The position numbers were made by a program, and so were the translations under genes. From Candidatus Saccharimonadota bacterium (GTDB lineage Bacteria > Patescibacteriota > Saccharimonadia > Saccharimonadales > Saccharimonadaceae), in contig JAFONX010000018.1 in assembly GCA_017418275.1 (NCBI GenBank), positions 1 to 42,977 on the forward strand: a stretch of DNA of 42,977 nucleotides, written 5' to 3'. The first letter of the stretch is position 1, and every line of letters starts with the position of its first letter. Positions 21,918-30,701 of this stretch are shown one piece after another. The notes under the pieces were generated by a model. The model was given only the letters and a program-made list of their open reading frames with translations, was not told the origin of the DNA and ran no database searches.

Positions 21918-22676
21918 TTAAACCCTTTTGCAGTACCGAATAATATTCTTGCTTTCTGAAGTCACTTTAACATTAATACTATCCTGATATTCAAACAAAT
22001 AGCTCGTCTCATTAAAGCCCCGATTATCATCTTTCGCTTCGTTTCTCTTAATAATCGCTTTGAGACGACGTATATTTTCGCCGGATTCAAGCACACCATA
22101 ACTGCCAACCACAGCATCTTTTTCGTCATTATAATCAGAGATTAAGAATTCCTTGTCACTCAAATAAATCTTGGAAGAAAATTCCTTTTTGTCTCTTTTT
22201 TCTTCGGAGCTCGCACAATTGTACTGACCAACAATACTACGATCAGAATCCTCCACCTTTTTAAAAGCATGCGGCGCAATCAACGAATACAGCAACTCTA
22301 CACAAAAAATCCCACCCGTTACCGCTAGGAGCACCAAACCAATCCAGAAATCACGTTTAATCGCAAAGTATTTTTTACGATTTTCGTAAGAGACACACAT
22401 ACTCAAGAACGCAAGTAGTGGTGCACACACAAACAACAATAAGTTAATATCATCCCAACCGCCATTAATAATCAGGGAAATGTTAAAGATTTCCACAACC
22501 ACCGAGAACAACATCAGTATATGATTGATCAGGCGGCGAAAATGCAAAATCTCACGCACACGCGTCTTAGTCAACTTCTTAGTCTTTTTCGGCTTTGAGA
22601 GACTTTTTTGCTCCTTCTTCGAAGCAACAGACTTTTTACCCGTAGTAGCTACTCGGCTTTTAAAATATCTTGGCAT
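21918..22676 (-). CDS. Membrane protein with basic N-terminus and C-terminal extracytoplasmic or cytosolic domain
   Basis: 252 residues from the ATG at 22676 (MPRYFKSRVATTGKK), chosen because TGgTATAAT lies 7 nt before it on the minus strand; the frame extends 15 codons further but across the promoter. A very basic first 45 residues precede three hydrophobic helices (about 52-72, 78-98, 112-136). The C-terminal 110 residues are polar and beta-rich (SIVGQYNCASSEEKRDKKEFSSKIYLSDKEFLISDYND). No family is recognised. Confidence 0.65.
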   Translation of the reverse strand: MPRYFKSRVATTGKKSVASKKEQKSLSKPKKTKKLTKTRVREILHFRRLINHILMLFSVVVEIFNISLIINGGWDDINLLLFVCAPLLAFLSMCVSYENRKKYFAIKRDFWIGLVLLAVTGGIFCVELLYSLIAPHAFKKVEDSDRSIVGQYNCASSEEKRDKKEFSSKIYLSDKEFLISDYNDEKDAVVGSYGVLESGENIRRLKAIIKRNEAKDDNRGFNETSYLFEYQDSINVKVTSESKNIIRYCKRV

Positions 22677-22781
22677 TTTTATTATTATACCATAAGCATT
22701 TCGAGACAATTCCGACGACAATTCTGAATATCACCCTGAGACAGAGTGCAACAGGGTAGAAATAATGCTAAAATAAAAAAT

Positions 22782-24263
22782 ATGAAAGCGTTGTATCGGA
22801 GGTATCGCCCTAAAAAGCTTGATGAGGTTGTCGCGCAACCTCAAGTCACTAAGCCACTCATCTCGTCACTTAAATCCGGCAAGATTGGCCATGCTTACCT
22901 ATTCGTCGGTCCACGTGGCTGTGGTAAAACTTCCGTTGCACGCATTCTTGCGCACGAAATCAACCAATTCGATTACGAACTCGAAGACAGCTATCTGGAC
23001 ATTATCGAAATTGACGCCGCCAGCAATACTAGCGTCGAAAACATTCGCGACCTGCGCGAGCGCGCCATTGTCGCCCCCGTCGAAGGCAAACACAAGATTT
23101 ATATTATCGACGAGGTGCACATGCTCTCGAAATCAGCCTTCAATGCACTTCTTAAAACCCTCGAAGAACCGCCGGAACACGTAATTTTTATCCTCGCCAC
23201 CACAGAGCTCCAAAAAGTCCCTGCCACCATCGTTTCTCGTTGTCAAAAATACCAGTTTAAACTCGCCGATCCAAGCGAGATGCTCGAATATATCAAGAAA
23301 ATCTGCAAAGCCGAAAAGATCAACATCGAAGACGAAGCTCTTAAGGTTATTATCAGTCGTGGCGGTGGCTCTTTTCGTGATACCTTATCTCTTCTCGACC
23401 AAATCTCGACCATTAGCGAAGCCAAGAAAATCACCGAAGACAATGTTCGCGAAATCCTCGGTTTACCCAGCGAGCAGATCATCCAAAATCTTATCACGGC
23501 TTATCGTGCACAAGATTTAAAAACTATAAAAGACGAGTGCTTTAAACTGCGCGAAAATAACATCGAACCAAAATACATCGCCGAGCTTCTCATTACAACT
23601 ATTATCGAGACTATGGATGTCCAGTTACTACCGCTCATCGAACCGCTTAGCACAGTCAGCGGCTCGCCATTCCCAGAGATAAAACTTCTAACTAGCCTAA
23701 TTAATACTCAAGCACTCGCGATTCAGCAACCGGTAGTTGTACCAAAAATCGCAGCCGCGCCAGTCACAGAACCAAAACCCGTGGCAAAAACCAAAGAATC
23801 AATTAAGACACCAGAACCGACTTCGCTACATACCGAAGAAAAAACTCAAACCACAGTAGCACCAACCGAGATACCTAAACCAGAGCCAAAACAAGAAGCA
23901 CCAGAGCCAGCTGAAAAAGAAGCGAAAAAGGAAGAAGAGTCCGCAACTCCGCCCGTCAACACCAGTTTTTCAAACCCCGAAGAGCTATGGCAAAACATTT
24001 TAAATCACGTCGCGAAAAACGCCCCAACTATCAATAAACCACTCAGCGACAGTGAATACAAACTCGAAGGTACTCATCTCACTATTTATGCCAATGGGGG
24101 CTTTCATAAAAAACAGCTCGACGGTAAACTTGCAATCATCTCAGCCGCTTGTCCACCAGAAATCGATATTGAAATCAGCGCCGATTCGCTCCGCAGCGAC
24201 GACACCATGGCAAACATCGCCGAGCTAATGGGCGGAGGCCAAGAAATAAGTATTGAGGAATAA
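22782..24263 (+). CDS. dnaX: DNA polymerase III gamma/tau subunit, zinc module absent
   Basis: AAA+ clamp-loader ATPase that loads the beta clamp; 493 residues from MKALYRRYRPKKLDEVVAQ. Walker A GPRGCGKTS (43-51), Walker B IYIIDEVHMLS, sensor LATTELQKVPATIVSRCQ, then an EPKYIAELL collar region, a Pro/Glu/Lys/Thr-rich linker (about 325-405) and a C-terminal domain (NPEELWQNILNHVAKNAPTINKPLSD). The four-cysteine zinc module normally between Walker A and DLIEIDAAS is replaced by NQFDYELEDSYLDIIEIDAAS. Start: leaderless, 7 nt after TGcTAAAAT (22769-22774). dnaB begins 1 nt after the stop. Confidence 0.95.
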   Translation: MKALYRRYRPKKLDEVVAQPQVTKPLISSLKSGKIGHAYLFVGPRGCGKTSVARILAHEINQFDYELEDSYLDIIEIDAASNTSVENIRDLRERAIVAPVEGKHKIYIIDEVHMLSKSAFNALLKTLEEPPEHVIFILATTELQKVPATIVSRCQKYQFKLADPSEMLEYIKKICKAEKINIEDEALKVIISRGGGSFRDTLSLLDQISTISEAKKITEDNVREILGLPSEQIIQNLITAYRAQDLKTIKDECFKLRENNIEPKYIAELLITTIIETMDVQLLPLIEPLSTVSGSPFPEIKLLTSLINTQALAIQQPVVVPKIAAAPVTEPKPVAKTKESIKTPEPTSLHTEEKTQTTVAPTEIPKPEPKQEAPEPAEKEAKKEEESATPPVNTSFSNPEELWQNILNHVAKNAPTINKPLSDSEYKLEGTHLTIYANGGFHKKQLDGKLAIISAACPPEIDIEISADSLRSDDTMANIAELMGGGQEISIEE

Positions 24264-24264
24264 T

Positions 24265-25641
24265 ATGTCAGAAGATAGCAATAATTCAAACGCGCGAGGC
24301 GAACGCATTCCGCCACAAAATCTAGAGGCTGAGAAATCTCTCATCAGTGCTATTCTAATTTCTGAAGATTCTTTGCCGGACATCACCGAAATAGTCAAAC
24401 CAAGCGATTTTTACGACGAGCGCCATCGCCATATTTATAATGCGATGTGGACGCTATATTCCAAGCATCAGCCCGTCGACCTTTTGACAGTCTCTAACGA
24501 GCTCAAGCGTCACAAACTCACTGCCAAGGCCGGTGGCGCCGCTTATCTTTCCGAGCTTTCAAGCTACGCGCCAACCGCCGCCCATTCCAAAGCTTACGCA
24601 GAATTGATCGCCAATACAGCCATTCGTCGACGCTTAATATCCGCCGCCGTAGATATCACAGAAGCTGCCTACGACGAATCTACCGAAACCGACCGCCTCT
24701 TAGGCGATGCCGAGCGCTCGCTTTTTGATGTATCTGAGCAGAATACAAAAGGGCAGATGATTTCAATTTCCGACCTCCTTTCGGCGACCTGGGATCACCT
24801 CGAAGAACTCCACGAAAACAAGGGTTCCATCGCAGGCTTTAAAACTGGTTTTCCAGATCTCGACCGTATCACGGCAGGCTTCCATAAATCCGATCTCGTC
24901 ATTCTCGCCGCGCGTCCTGCAATGGGTAAAACCGCCCTCGCCCTAAATTTCGCGCAAAACGTCGCCAACATCAACAAGAAAGCCGTCCTAATCTTCTCGC
25001 TAGAGATGGGCAAGGAACAGCTCATCAACCGCATGCTTGCCGATGCTTCCGGGGTCGATTCATTCAAGCTCGAAACTGGTAATTTTAACACCGAAGATTT
25101 CGCTCAGATCTCCGACGCTATGTCCGAACTCAGTCAATCAGATATTTTCATTGACGATACGCCAGGCCTCACAGTCATGGATATGCGCACCAAAGCGAGC
25201 CGCGTCGCGCACGATCATGAGCTCGGTCTAATCATCGTAGACTATCTACAGCTCATGAGTAGTAATTCAAAGAAAGCCCAAGACAACCGCGTCCAAGAGG
25301 TCTCTGAAATTTCCCGTGGTCTTAAGCTTATCGCGCGCGAATTAAACGTGCCCGTAATTGCCTTGTCTCAGCTTTCACGTACCGTCGAATCCCGCCAGCC
25401 ACAAATCCCAATGCTATCAGACTTGCGCGAATCGGGTTCCATCGAGCAGGATGCAGATATCGTTATGTTCTTATATCGCGAAGATTATTACAATCCAGAC
25501 ACCGACCGTCAAAACATCACGGATTTAATTCTTGCCAAGCACCGCCGTGGCGCCGTCGGTTCAATCGGACTCTACTTCGATAAAGCTCGCGTACGCTTCA
25601 TGTCTCTAGACACTAAGCATAGCGACGAAGATATGATGTAG
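24265..25641 (+). CDS. dnaB: Replicative DNA helicase DnaB
   Basis: Hexameric 5'-3' helicase of the replication fork; 458 residues, normal. N-terminal domain RIPPQNLEAEKSLISAILISEDSLPDI, linker helix, RecA-like core with Walker A ARPAMGKTALALN (216-228), the SLEMGKEQLINRML motif, Walker B LIIVDYLQLM, ALSQLSRTVE, and the LRESGSIEQDADIVMFLYRE Arg-finger region. No intein. The start at 24265 is chosen (TTGAGGA Shine-Dalgarno, 1 nt after the dnaX stop) over an in-frame TTG at 24253 inside dnaX. Co-transcribed with dnaX. Confidence 0.97.
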   Translation: MSEDSNNSNARGERIPPQNLEAEKSLISAILISEDSLPDITEIVKPSDFYDERHRHIYNAMWTLYSKHQPVDLLTVSNELKRHKLTAKAGGAAYLSELSSYAPTAAHSKAYAELIANTAIRRRLISAAVDITEAAYDESTETDRLLGDAERSLFDVSEQNTKGQMISISDLLSATWDHLEELHENKGSIAGFKTGFPDLDRITAGFHKSDLVILAARPAMGKTALALNFAQNVANINKKAVLIFSLEMGKEQLINRMLADASGVDSFKLETGNFNTEDFAQISDAMSELSQSDIFIDDTPGLTVMDMRTKASRVAHDHELGLIIVDYLQLMSSNSKKAQDNRVQEVSEISRGLKLIARELNVPVIALSQLSRTVESRQPQIPMLSDLRESGSIEQDADIVMFLYREDYYNPDTDRQNITDLILAKHRRGAVGSIGLYFDKARVRFMSLDTKHSDEDMM

Positions 25642-25704
25642 TAAAAACACTAAGCTCAAGCGAAAAATTAGCATAAGTAAAAAATATATGCTAAAATATT
25701 TTTA

Positions 25705-27174
25705 GTGAAAAACAAAATAACAGATCTTTTTCTTTTCCGCCACCGCTTCATTATTGGCTATATTTTAATAGGTATTATTTTTCTTGCATTACTATTTTTC
25801 CTACCTTCAATTGCACCAGAAGGTCTAAGTAATAAAGAAATGATGGCTGCAGTTAACGCTAATCAAACCAATTCGCACTTTATACGAGATGGCCATGTCG
25901 TAGATTTACCATACTACGGCATACAAAAACTCTGCCTCAAAATCTTTGGCCTGACACTTTATTCTATAAAATTACCATCAATTATTTTTGGCGTCTTCGC
26001 CGCATTCTTCCTTGTATTGCTATTAAACCGCTGGTTTAAATCAGACGTCGCTTTAATCGGCTCAGCACTCACTACACTTTCAACTGCTTTTTTGTGTCTA
26101 GCAAACTTCGGCACGCCAAGCATTATGTATGTATTCTGGCTCGCATTTATTCTCTGGCTAGGCAGTAAAATTGTAGGGAATAGAAGTATTCGCCCATTCT
26201 TTGTAATTCTATTTACTAGCGCTATTGCATTTTCGCTATACACGCCTTACCTCTGTTATGTTGCATTAATCATCCTTATTGCCGGGCTAGCGCATCCGCA
26301 TTTACGCGCTTCGATTAAAAGACTTAAGACTTACCAATTAATCATCGCGATTATTATCTTTATCCTCGCAATTTCACCACTCATGGTATCAGCTTCCTTC
26401 CACCTCGACCTTTTCAAAACCTTAGCCTTTACAAACGATTTTAGTTTCAATAGTTTCAGAAGAAACATCAATGAAGCCTTCGCGCCGTTCTTTTCTTTCG
26501 CACTAGCCTACGATAGCGTATACCTAGCACCCCTCTTTGGCTTAGGTACCGTAGCTTTAATTGTAATTGGCGCCATTTCATCCTTAGATAAAATGTTTAC
26601 GTCTAGAAATACCGTCACCCTAGCCGTGACAGTCTTTGCGATTATTGTTTCTGGCCTTAGCTCAGAAACTGCAGTCATTATCCTCGTGCCAATCGCAATC
26701 CTAACCGCTGCAGCCATCGACACTATGACTAACCACTGGAGAACCATCTTCCCAAGAAATCCTTACGCACACGTCGTAGGGGCTATCCCTCTCGTTGCCA
26801 TCTTGGGCCTAATGTTATTCTCAGGCCTTTCACACTACGTTCGTGGCTATCATTACACCCCACGCGTCACCAAAAACTTCAATTCAGACATCATTATTAT
26901 TGGCAACGAATTAGAATCAGGAGACATCTTGATTGTAGAAAGCGACAATCAAAACCTAGAATTTTACAAGCTTTTCGAGAATTATAACAATTTAACAGTC
27001 GTAACCGAATTACCAGAGAATTTTAATAGCAAAGTCGCCGTACTAGGCAATACGAAAACCGACGATAAGCTCGAGCTCACCAAGATAGCAGTATCGTCAA
27101 AAAGCCGAAACTCTGATAGACTATACATATATACCAAAGCTACTGAAAAAGAAGAGAAAACGGGAGAAGAATAA
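25705..27174 (+). CDS. GT-C fold glycosyltransferase-like membrane protein (GT39/PMT_2-like)
   Basis: 489 residues with about eleven hydrophobic helices and a small C-terminal extracytoplasmic domain (about 400-489). The layout resembles PMT/ArnT-type dolichol- or undecaprenyl-linked sugar transferases: first helix, then a periplasmic loop SIAPEGLSNKEMMAAVNANQT corresponding to the usual D-E-x-x-Y region (here an E is retained but the Asp is not), then DLPYYGIQKLCLKIFGLTLYSIKLPSIIFG, matching the P-x-x-x-x-x-x-x-x-G-x-x-x-x-x-x-R-L/P-S stretch. Donor and acceptor are unknown; glycosylation of surface proteins is possible. Leaderless GTG start 7 nt after TGcTAAAAT (25692-25697). Overlaps ybaB by one base. 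Confidence 0.7.
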   Translation: MKNKITDLFLFRHRFIIGYILIGIIFLALLFFLPSIAPEGLSNKEMMAAVNANQTNSHFIRDGHVVDLPYYGIQKLCLKIFGLTLYSIKLPSIIFGVFAAFFLVLLLNRWFKSDVALIGSALTTLSTAFLCLANFGTPSIMYVFWLAFILWLGSKIVGNRSIRPFFVILFTSAIAFSLYTPYLCYVALIILIAGLAHPHLRASIKRLKTYQLIIAIIIFILAISPLMVSASFHLDLFKTLAFTNDFSFNSFRRNINEAFAPFFSFALAYDSVYLAPLFGLGTVALIVIGAISSLDKMFTSRNTVTLAVTVFAIIVSGLSSETAVIILVPIAILTAAAIDTMTNHWRTIFPRNPYAHVVGAIPLVAILGLMLFSGLSHYVRGYHYTPRVTKNFNSDIIIIGNELESGDILIVESDNQNLEFYKLFENYNNLTVVTELPENFNSKVAVLGNTKTDDKLELTKIAVSSKSRNSDRLYIYTKATEKEEKTGEE

Positions 27175-27470
27175 TGGGACAGACCATGGACCAGATGAAA
27201 ATGCTCAACGAGCTTCGCAAAGCCCAGAAGAGTCTTAAAAATGAAATCGTAGAAGTTGAAGCCGGCGACGGCGCAGTCGTAATTCAGATTACTGGCGAAC
27301 TTAAAATCAAGAAAGTCACCCTCGACCCAGAAAAGATTGATCTTGACGACATTCACGAAACTGAACGTTGGATTGAGAACGCACTACGCGACGGCTATGC
27401 TAAAGCTCAGGAAATCGCCACCGACAAAATGAAGCCACTCATGGGCTCACTCGGCAACTTCGGCATGTAA
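27174..27470 (+). CDS. ybaB: YbaB/EbfC-family nucleoid-associated protein
   Basis: 98-residue dimeric DNA-binding protein. Typical features: N-terminal helix MDQMKMLNELRKAQKSLKNEIVEVEAGDGAVVIQITGELKIKKVTLDPEKID, then the C-terminal helix ERWIENALRDGYAKAQEIATDKM. Its usual position between dnaX and recR is retained, with dnaB and a glycosyltransferase gene inserted. Translationally coupled to the preceding gene (TAATG). A strong terminator separates it from recR. Confidence 0.92.
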   Translation: MGQTMDQMKMLNELRKAQKSLKNEIVEVEAGDGAVVIQITGELKIKKVTLDPEKIDLDDIHETERWIENALRDGYAKAQEIATDKMKPLMGSLGNFGM

Positions 27471-27474
27471 GTCA

Positions 27475-27527
27475 AAAATAGTCTTCTATTTAAGACACAA
27501 AACGGTCTTAAATAGAAGCTATTTTTT
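27475..27527 (+). terminator. Long intrinsic terminator between ybaB and recR
   Basis: A 14-bp perfect stem (27483-27496 with 27505-27518) extended by AATAG/CTATT with one mismatch, then a six-U tract. Confidence 0.9.
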
Positions 27528-27575
27528 GTTGAAAGGAATATAAGCCATAGCTATTCCTCTGATATAATATTAATT

Positions 27576-28181
27576 ATGTTACCTTCCGCCCTCAACGACG
27601 TTATTGAAACTCTCGGTCGCCTTCCTGGTGTTGGTCCGCGCACCGCAGAACGCTATGCCTATTACCTACTCAAAGCCGACGAAAGCATCTCGCTAAATAT
27701 CGCAAAATCCCTCGCCAAACTTCACTCAGAAGTCAAAACCTGCCCGATCACCTTTGCACTCATCGATAGCGAAAATACCGTTTCGCCGCTCTATGACGAT
27801 CCATCCCGCGACAAAGACACTATCCTCGTAGTCGAAGAGCCTCTGGATATTTACGCAATCGAACACACCAAATCCTACCATGGCACTTATCATGTGCTAG
27901 GAGGTGCTATTTCGCCAATGGATGGTATTACAGCCGACCAACTACACATCAAAGAGCTTATCGATAGGGTCGAAAAAGACAACGTTACAGAGATCATTAT
28001 TGCTACAAACCCTAGCGTCGAAGGCGAATCAACCGCAGTACTTCTCGAAAAGCTCTTGCATGAAAAATACCCAGATTTGCAGATCACTCGCCTTGCACGC
28101 GGCCTCCCACTCGGTATTTCGCTTGAATATGCCGACCAAATTACGCTAACTTCGGCGCTTAACAACCGCACAAAAATTTAA
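27576..28181 (+). CDS. recR: Recombination protein RecR, zinc finger lost
   Basis: RecFOR-pathway mediator that forms a tetrameric clamp with RecO; 201 residues, normal. The N-terminal helix-hairpin-helix LGRLPGVGPRTAERYAYYLL and Toprim domain (TILVVEEPLDIYAIEHTKSYHGTYHVLGGAISPMDGI, IIIATNPSVEGESTA, ITRLARGLPLG) are intact. The zinc finger, normally four Cys, keeps only C56 (VKTCPITFALIDSENTVSPLYDD), so it cannot bind zinc in the usual way. Leaderless start: TGaTATAAT (27563-27568), 7 nt before the ATG. Confidence 0.95.
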   Translation: MLPSALNDVIETLGRLPGVGPRTAERYAYYLLKADESISLNIAKSLAKLHSEVKTCPITFALIDSENTVSPLYDDPSRDKDTILVVEEPLDIYAIEHTKSYHGTYHVLGGAISPMDGITADQLHIKELIDRVEKDNVTEIIIATNPSVEGESTAVLLEKLLHEKYPDLQITRLARGLPLGISLEYADQITLTSALNNRTKI

Positions 28182-28226
28182 GAAAAACAGCCTTCAAACA
28201 AAAACAAAAATTGCATAATAATATAG

Positions 28227-28255
28227 TTGACATACAATAAATGTTGTGTCATTAT
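28227..28255 (+). promoter_or_regulatory. Promoter of the flotillin gene
   Basis: TTGACA (28227-28232), 17-nt spacer, CATTAT (28250-28255). The UTR of about 80 nt ends in TTTGGAG. Confidence 0.65.
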
Positions 28256-28343
28256 AAGTCAGTCGAGGGTGGTGTACATTTAGATTTTGTGAGTTTTTTC
28301 TGAGTCGCATCCCCCGAATAATCTTTATTTGGAGTGAAGTATC

Positions 28344-29978
28344 ATGCCCGAAATTTTGATTCCTATCATTATAGGTGCCGCAATAGTTATTGTCGTCATC
28401 ATAGCGCTCTTCGCCATGATTAAGACTGCAAACGGCAACGAAGCCCTCGTTGTATCCGGCGTAGGCGCTACCGACAAATATGGCAACCCGAAAATTAAAC
28501 GCGCAGGCGGAAGAATAGTTATTCCTTTTATCCAAAGAGCAAAAACATTTGACCTCTGTGTCAGAACCGCAAAAGTCAAAGCCGATGTTACAAAGACAAT
28601 GTCTGGTGTTCCGGTCCGCATCGACTGGGCCGTCGCCTATAGTCCGGACATCTCGAGCGCAGAAAGCCTTCAGCGTGCGGTCTGCAACTTTCTTGACAAG
28701 AACGACGAAGATCTACAGAGAGTTATTCTCGACGTAGTATCAGGCGGCGTACGTGCAGTCATAGCTAAAATGACCCCAGAAGAGGTCATGAATGGTAAAG
28801 ATAAGCTTGACGATCAAGTTAAAGCATCAATTGCTGCACAGATGAAAGATCTCGGCTTTAACGCAATATTATCCATACATGAAGTCGATGACGCCCCTGA
28901 AGGTACTTACTATAGAGACCTGGCAGCAAAAGACAGGGAGACTGTTCGCAGAGAGGCAGCCAACATAACAGCCGAAAACGAACAGTCCATACGCGAAAAG
29001 AAAGCTAAAACCGACCTCGCCGCACAGCAAGCCGAGCTTGACGCGCAGGTCGCAATCGCCGAACGCCAGCGCGACACGGACGTCAAGAAGGCTCAGTTCA
29101 AAGCTGAAACCGCCAGAGAACAAGCCAAATCCGCGATGGCTGGCGAACTCGAACAGCAGCAAATAAACCAAGAGCTCGAGCAGAAGAAGGGCGCCGTCGC
29201 AGTTATGCAAGCAGAGCAGGCCAACCTTGCCGCCATCAAACAGCAAGAAGTAGCCGTTACTCAAGCCGAAACTGCTAAAAAGACGACTATCATCAATGCT
29301 CAAGCCGAAGCCGCACGCCAAAAAGAACAGGCTACCGGCGAAGCGGAAGCCCTCAAGGTATCATCCGCTGGTCAGGCCGAAGCTAAAAAACTGACCGCCA
29401 ACGGTGAAGCCGAAGCAGCCGCAATCCGCAAAACCAGAGAAGCCGCCGCAAGCGCTGAAGCACGCAAAACCGAAGCGGACGCCGAAGCTGCGGCTGTTAA
29501 ACTGAAAGCCGAAGCTGATGCGACTGCTATCCGCACAACCAGTGAAGCTGAAGCTGCTGCTATATCCGCAAAGGGTAAGGCAGAAGCTGAAGCAATAGAA
29601 GCCAAGGGTAAGGCAGAAGCTGAAGCAGCCAGAGCCCTCTCTGACGCTCAAGCCGCTAACGACAAAGTCAACTTCGAGCTCAAGAAAATTGAAATCGAAC
29701 AGAATACTCGCGTTCAGGTAGCTACAAATGTAGCAACCGTCATGGCTGAAATTGGCAAAAATGCAAAATTCTACGACTTTGGTGGCGCTGATAAATCCGA
29801 AGGCGGCAGCGATCTGCTGACAAGCGTACTGAGCCGTATTCCACAGATTTTCGCTCAGGCCGACGCTAAAAATCAGGCTCTGAATGACGAAAATCTTACA
29901 GATACAGTCAGGAAGCTCGTCGCTTCTGTTGCGGACCCAATCAAAGCTAAGCCCGAACAGGAAAATACCGATAGCTAA
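28344..29978 (+). CDS. Flotillin-like SPFH/band 7 protein
   Basis: 544 residues: N-terminal membrane anchor (about 4-26), SPFH domain (about 27-190: NEALVVSGVGATDKYGNPKIKRAGGRIVIPFIQRAKTFDL, DKNDEDLQRVILDVVSGGVRAVIAKMTPEEV, MKDLGFNAILSIHEVDD), then a very long Ala/Glu/Lys coiled coil (about 195-480) and a C-terminal tail FYDFGGADKSEGGSDLLTSVLSRIPQIF. Flotillins scaffold membrane microdomains. The coiled-coil part contains near-repeats (KGKAEAEAIEAKGKAEAEAARA; AEAAAIRKTREAAASAEARKTEADAEAAAVK). Shine-Dalgarno TTTGGAG before the ATG, single-gene unit with terminator. AGA/AGG Arg codons are frequent compared with dnaX or recR. Confidence 0.9.
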   Translation: MPEILIPIIIGAAIVIVVIIALFAMIKTANGNEALVVSGVGATDKYGNPKIKRAGGRIVIPFIQRAKTFDLCVRTAKVKADVTKTMSGVPVRIDWAVAYSPDISSAESLQRAVCNFLDKNDEDLQRVILDVVSGGVRAVIAKMTPEEVMNGKDKLDDQVKASIAAQMKDLGFNAILSIHEVDDAPEGTYYRDLAAKDRETVRREAANITAENEQSIREKKAKTDLAAQQAELDAQVAIAERQRDTDVKKAQFKAETAREQAKSAMAGELEQQQINQELEQKKGAVAVMQAEQANLAAIKQQEVAVTQAETAKKTTIINAQAEAARQKEQATGEAEALKVSSAGQAEAKKLTANGEAEAAAIRKTREAAASAEARKTEADAEAAAVKLKAEADATAIRTTSEAEAAAISAKGKAEAEAIEAKGKAEAEAARALSDAQAANDKVNFELKKIEIEQNTRVQVATNVATVMAEIGKNAKFYDFGGADKSEGGSDLLTSVLSRIPQIFAQADAKNQALNDENLTDTVRKLVASVADPIKAKPEQENTDS

Positions 29979-30004
29979 ACCAAACTCTCTAAAAACTCAC
30001 AAGC

Positions 30005-30033
30005 TCCTCCAGAGCAATCTGGAGGACTTTTTA
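30005..30033 (+). terminator. Intrinsic terminator after the flotillin gene
   Basis: TCCTCCAGA, GCAA tetraloop, TCTGGAGGA, U-run. Confidence 0.9.
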
Positions 30034-30079
30034 TTGCGCTACAAACCCAAAGCGTTTCAGACACACCCGTAACGCTCCC

Positions 30080-30108
30080 TTGACTACTCGCGTAAAACGT
30101 GTTATTAT
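30080..30108 (+). promoter_or_regulatory. Promoter of the 30167 gene
   Basis: TTGACT (30080-30085), 17-nt spacer, TATTAT (30103-30108). The short UTR contains a CATCGC/GCGATG hairpin. Confidence 0.7.
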
Positions 30109-30166
30109 TTTTCAACAATCCGCCATCGCGACATGCGATGAGTTCTTTAGAAAAGGAGTGGTTCTC

Positions 30167-30658
30167 ATGAAAGAGAACTCGCAAGTCATAATGATGAGCG
30201 TCTGCCTATACGCTCTAATAACCATCCCGCTCGACGGGGCGGCATGCGAAGGCGTAATAATAGCCGCAAACAGAGGGTTAAACAATAACTGGTTCTTTGG
30301 CATGGATTATGCCATACAATCCTCAATCGTGGCCATCGTTCCAACATTCTTCGGCATCATCTTTCTTATAATCATGAAAAAGCTTGAAGCCGAACCAAAG
30401 GACGAAACAATTGTTTTACAGGCAGTCTTTGTAGCTGCGGCCGTTCTTATGTTCATCGTTGCTGGTTGCGATTTCCTGAGCCTCGCAGCAGAAAACAGGG
30501 GCCCGCTTGATACTACCACGACCGAAAACCTCATAATATCGTCAGCCCTACTTGGCCTAATAGAAGGCGCAGGCGTTGCCATTATCGGCATAACACCTTG
30601 CTATGCAATTATTAGAAAAATCCGCCAAGACCTTCTTGATGAGAGAGAGGAAACTTAG
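30167..30658 (+). CDS. Four-helix membrane protein of unknown function
   Basis: 163 residues from the ATG at 30167 (MKENSQVIMM), fixed by AAAAGGAG 9 nt upstream. Hydrophobic segments at about 7-33, 49-70, 84-108 and 121-148 with short loops; the loop after the third contains ENRGPLDTTTTEN. The end is charged (RKIRQDLLDEREET). No family recognised; the size and spacing resemble small-subunit or DUF membrane proteins. Single-gene, Shine-Dalgarno-led unit next to flotillin, in the same orientation but with its own promoter and hairpin. Confidence 0.65.
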   Translation: MKENSQVIMMSVCLYALITIPLDGAACEGVIIAANRGLNNNWFFGMDYAIQSSIVAIVPTFFGIIFLIIMKKLEAEPKDETIVLQAVFVAAAVLMFIVAGCDFLSLAAENRGPLDTTTTENLIISSALLGLIEGAGVAIIGITPCYAIIRKIRQDLLDEREET

Positions 30659-30663
30659 TGTAT

Positions 30664-30690
30664 ACCCCCGAGGAAACTCGGGGGTCTTCC
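30664..30690. terminator. Hairpin between convergent 30167 gene and glyA
   Basis: ACCCCCGAG, GAAA, CTCGGGGGT: a very stable stem but with a poor U-tract. Confidence 0.6.
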
Positions 30691-30701
30691 ATTACTTAAT
30701 T

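Noticed and set aside
22677-22721. N-terminal extension of the minus-strand membrane protein
   Set aside because: The extra codons cover the TGgTATAAT promoter; the leaderless spacing supports the start at 22676.
28869-29651. Minus-strand open frames opposite the flotillin coiled coil
   Set aside because: Shadows of repetitive GCN/GAA codons; no promoter or Shine-Dalgarno.
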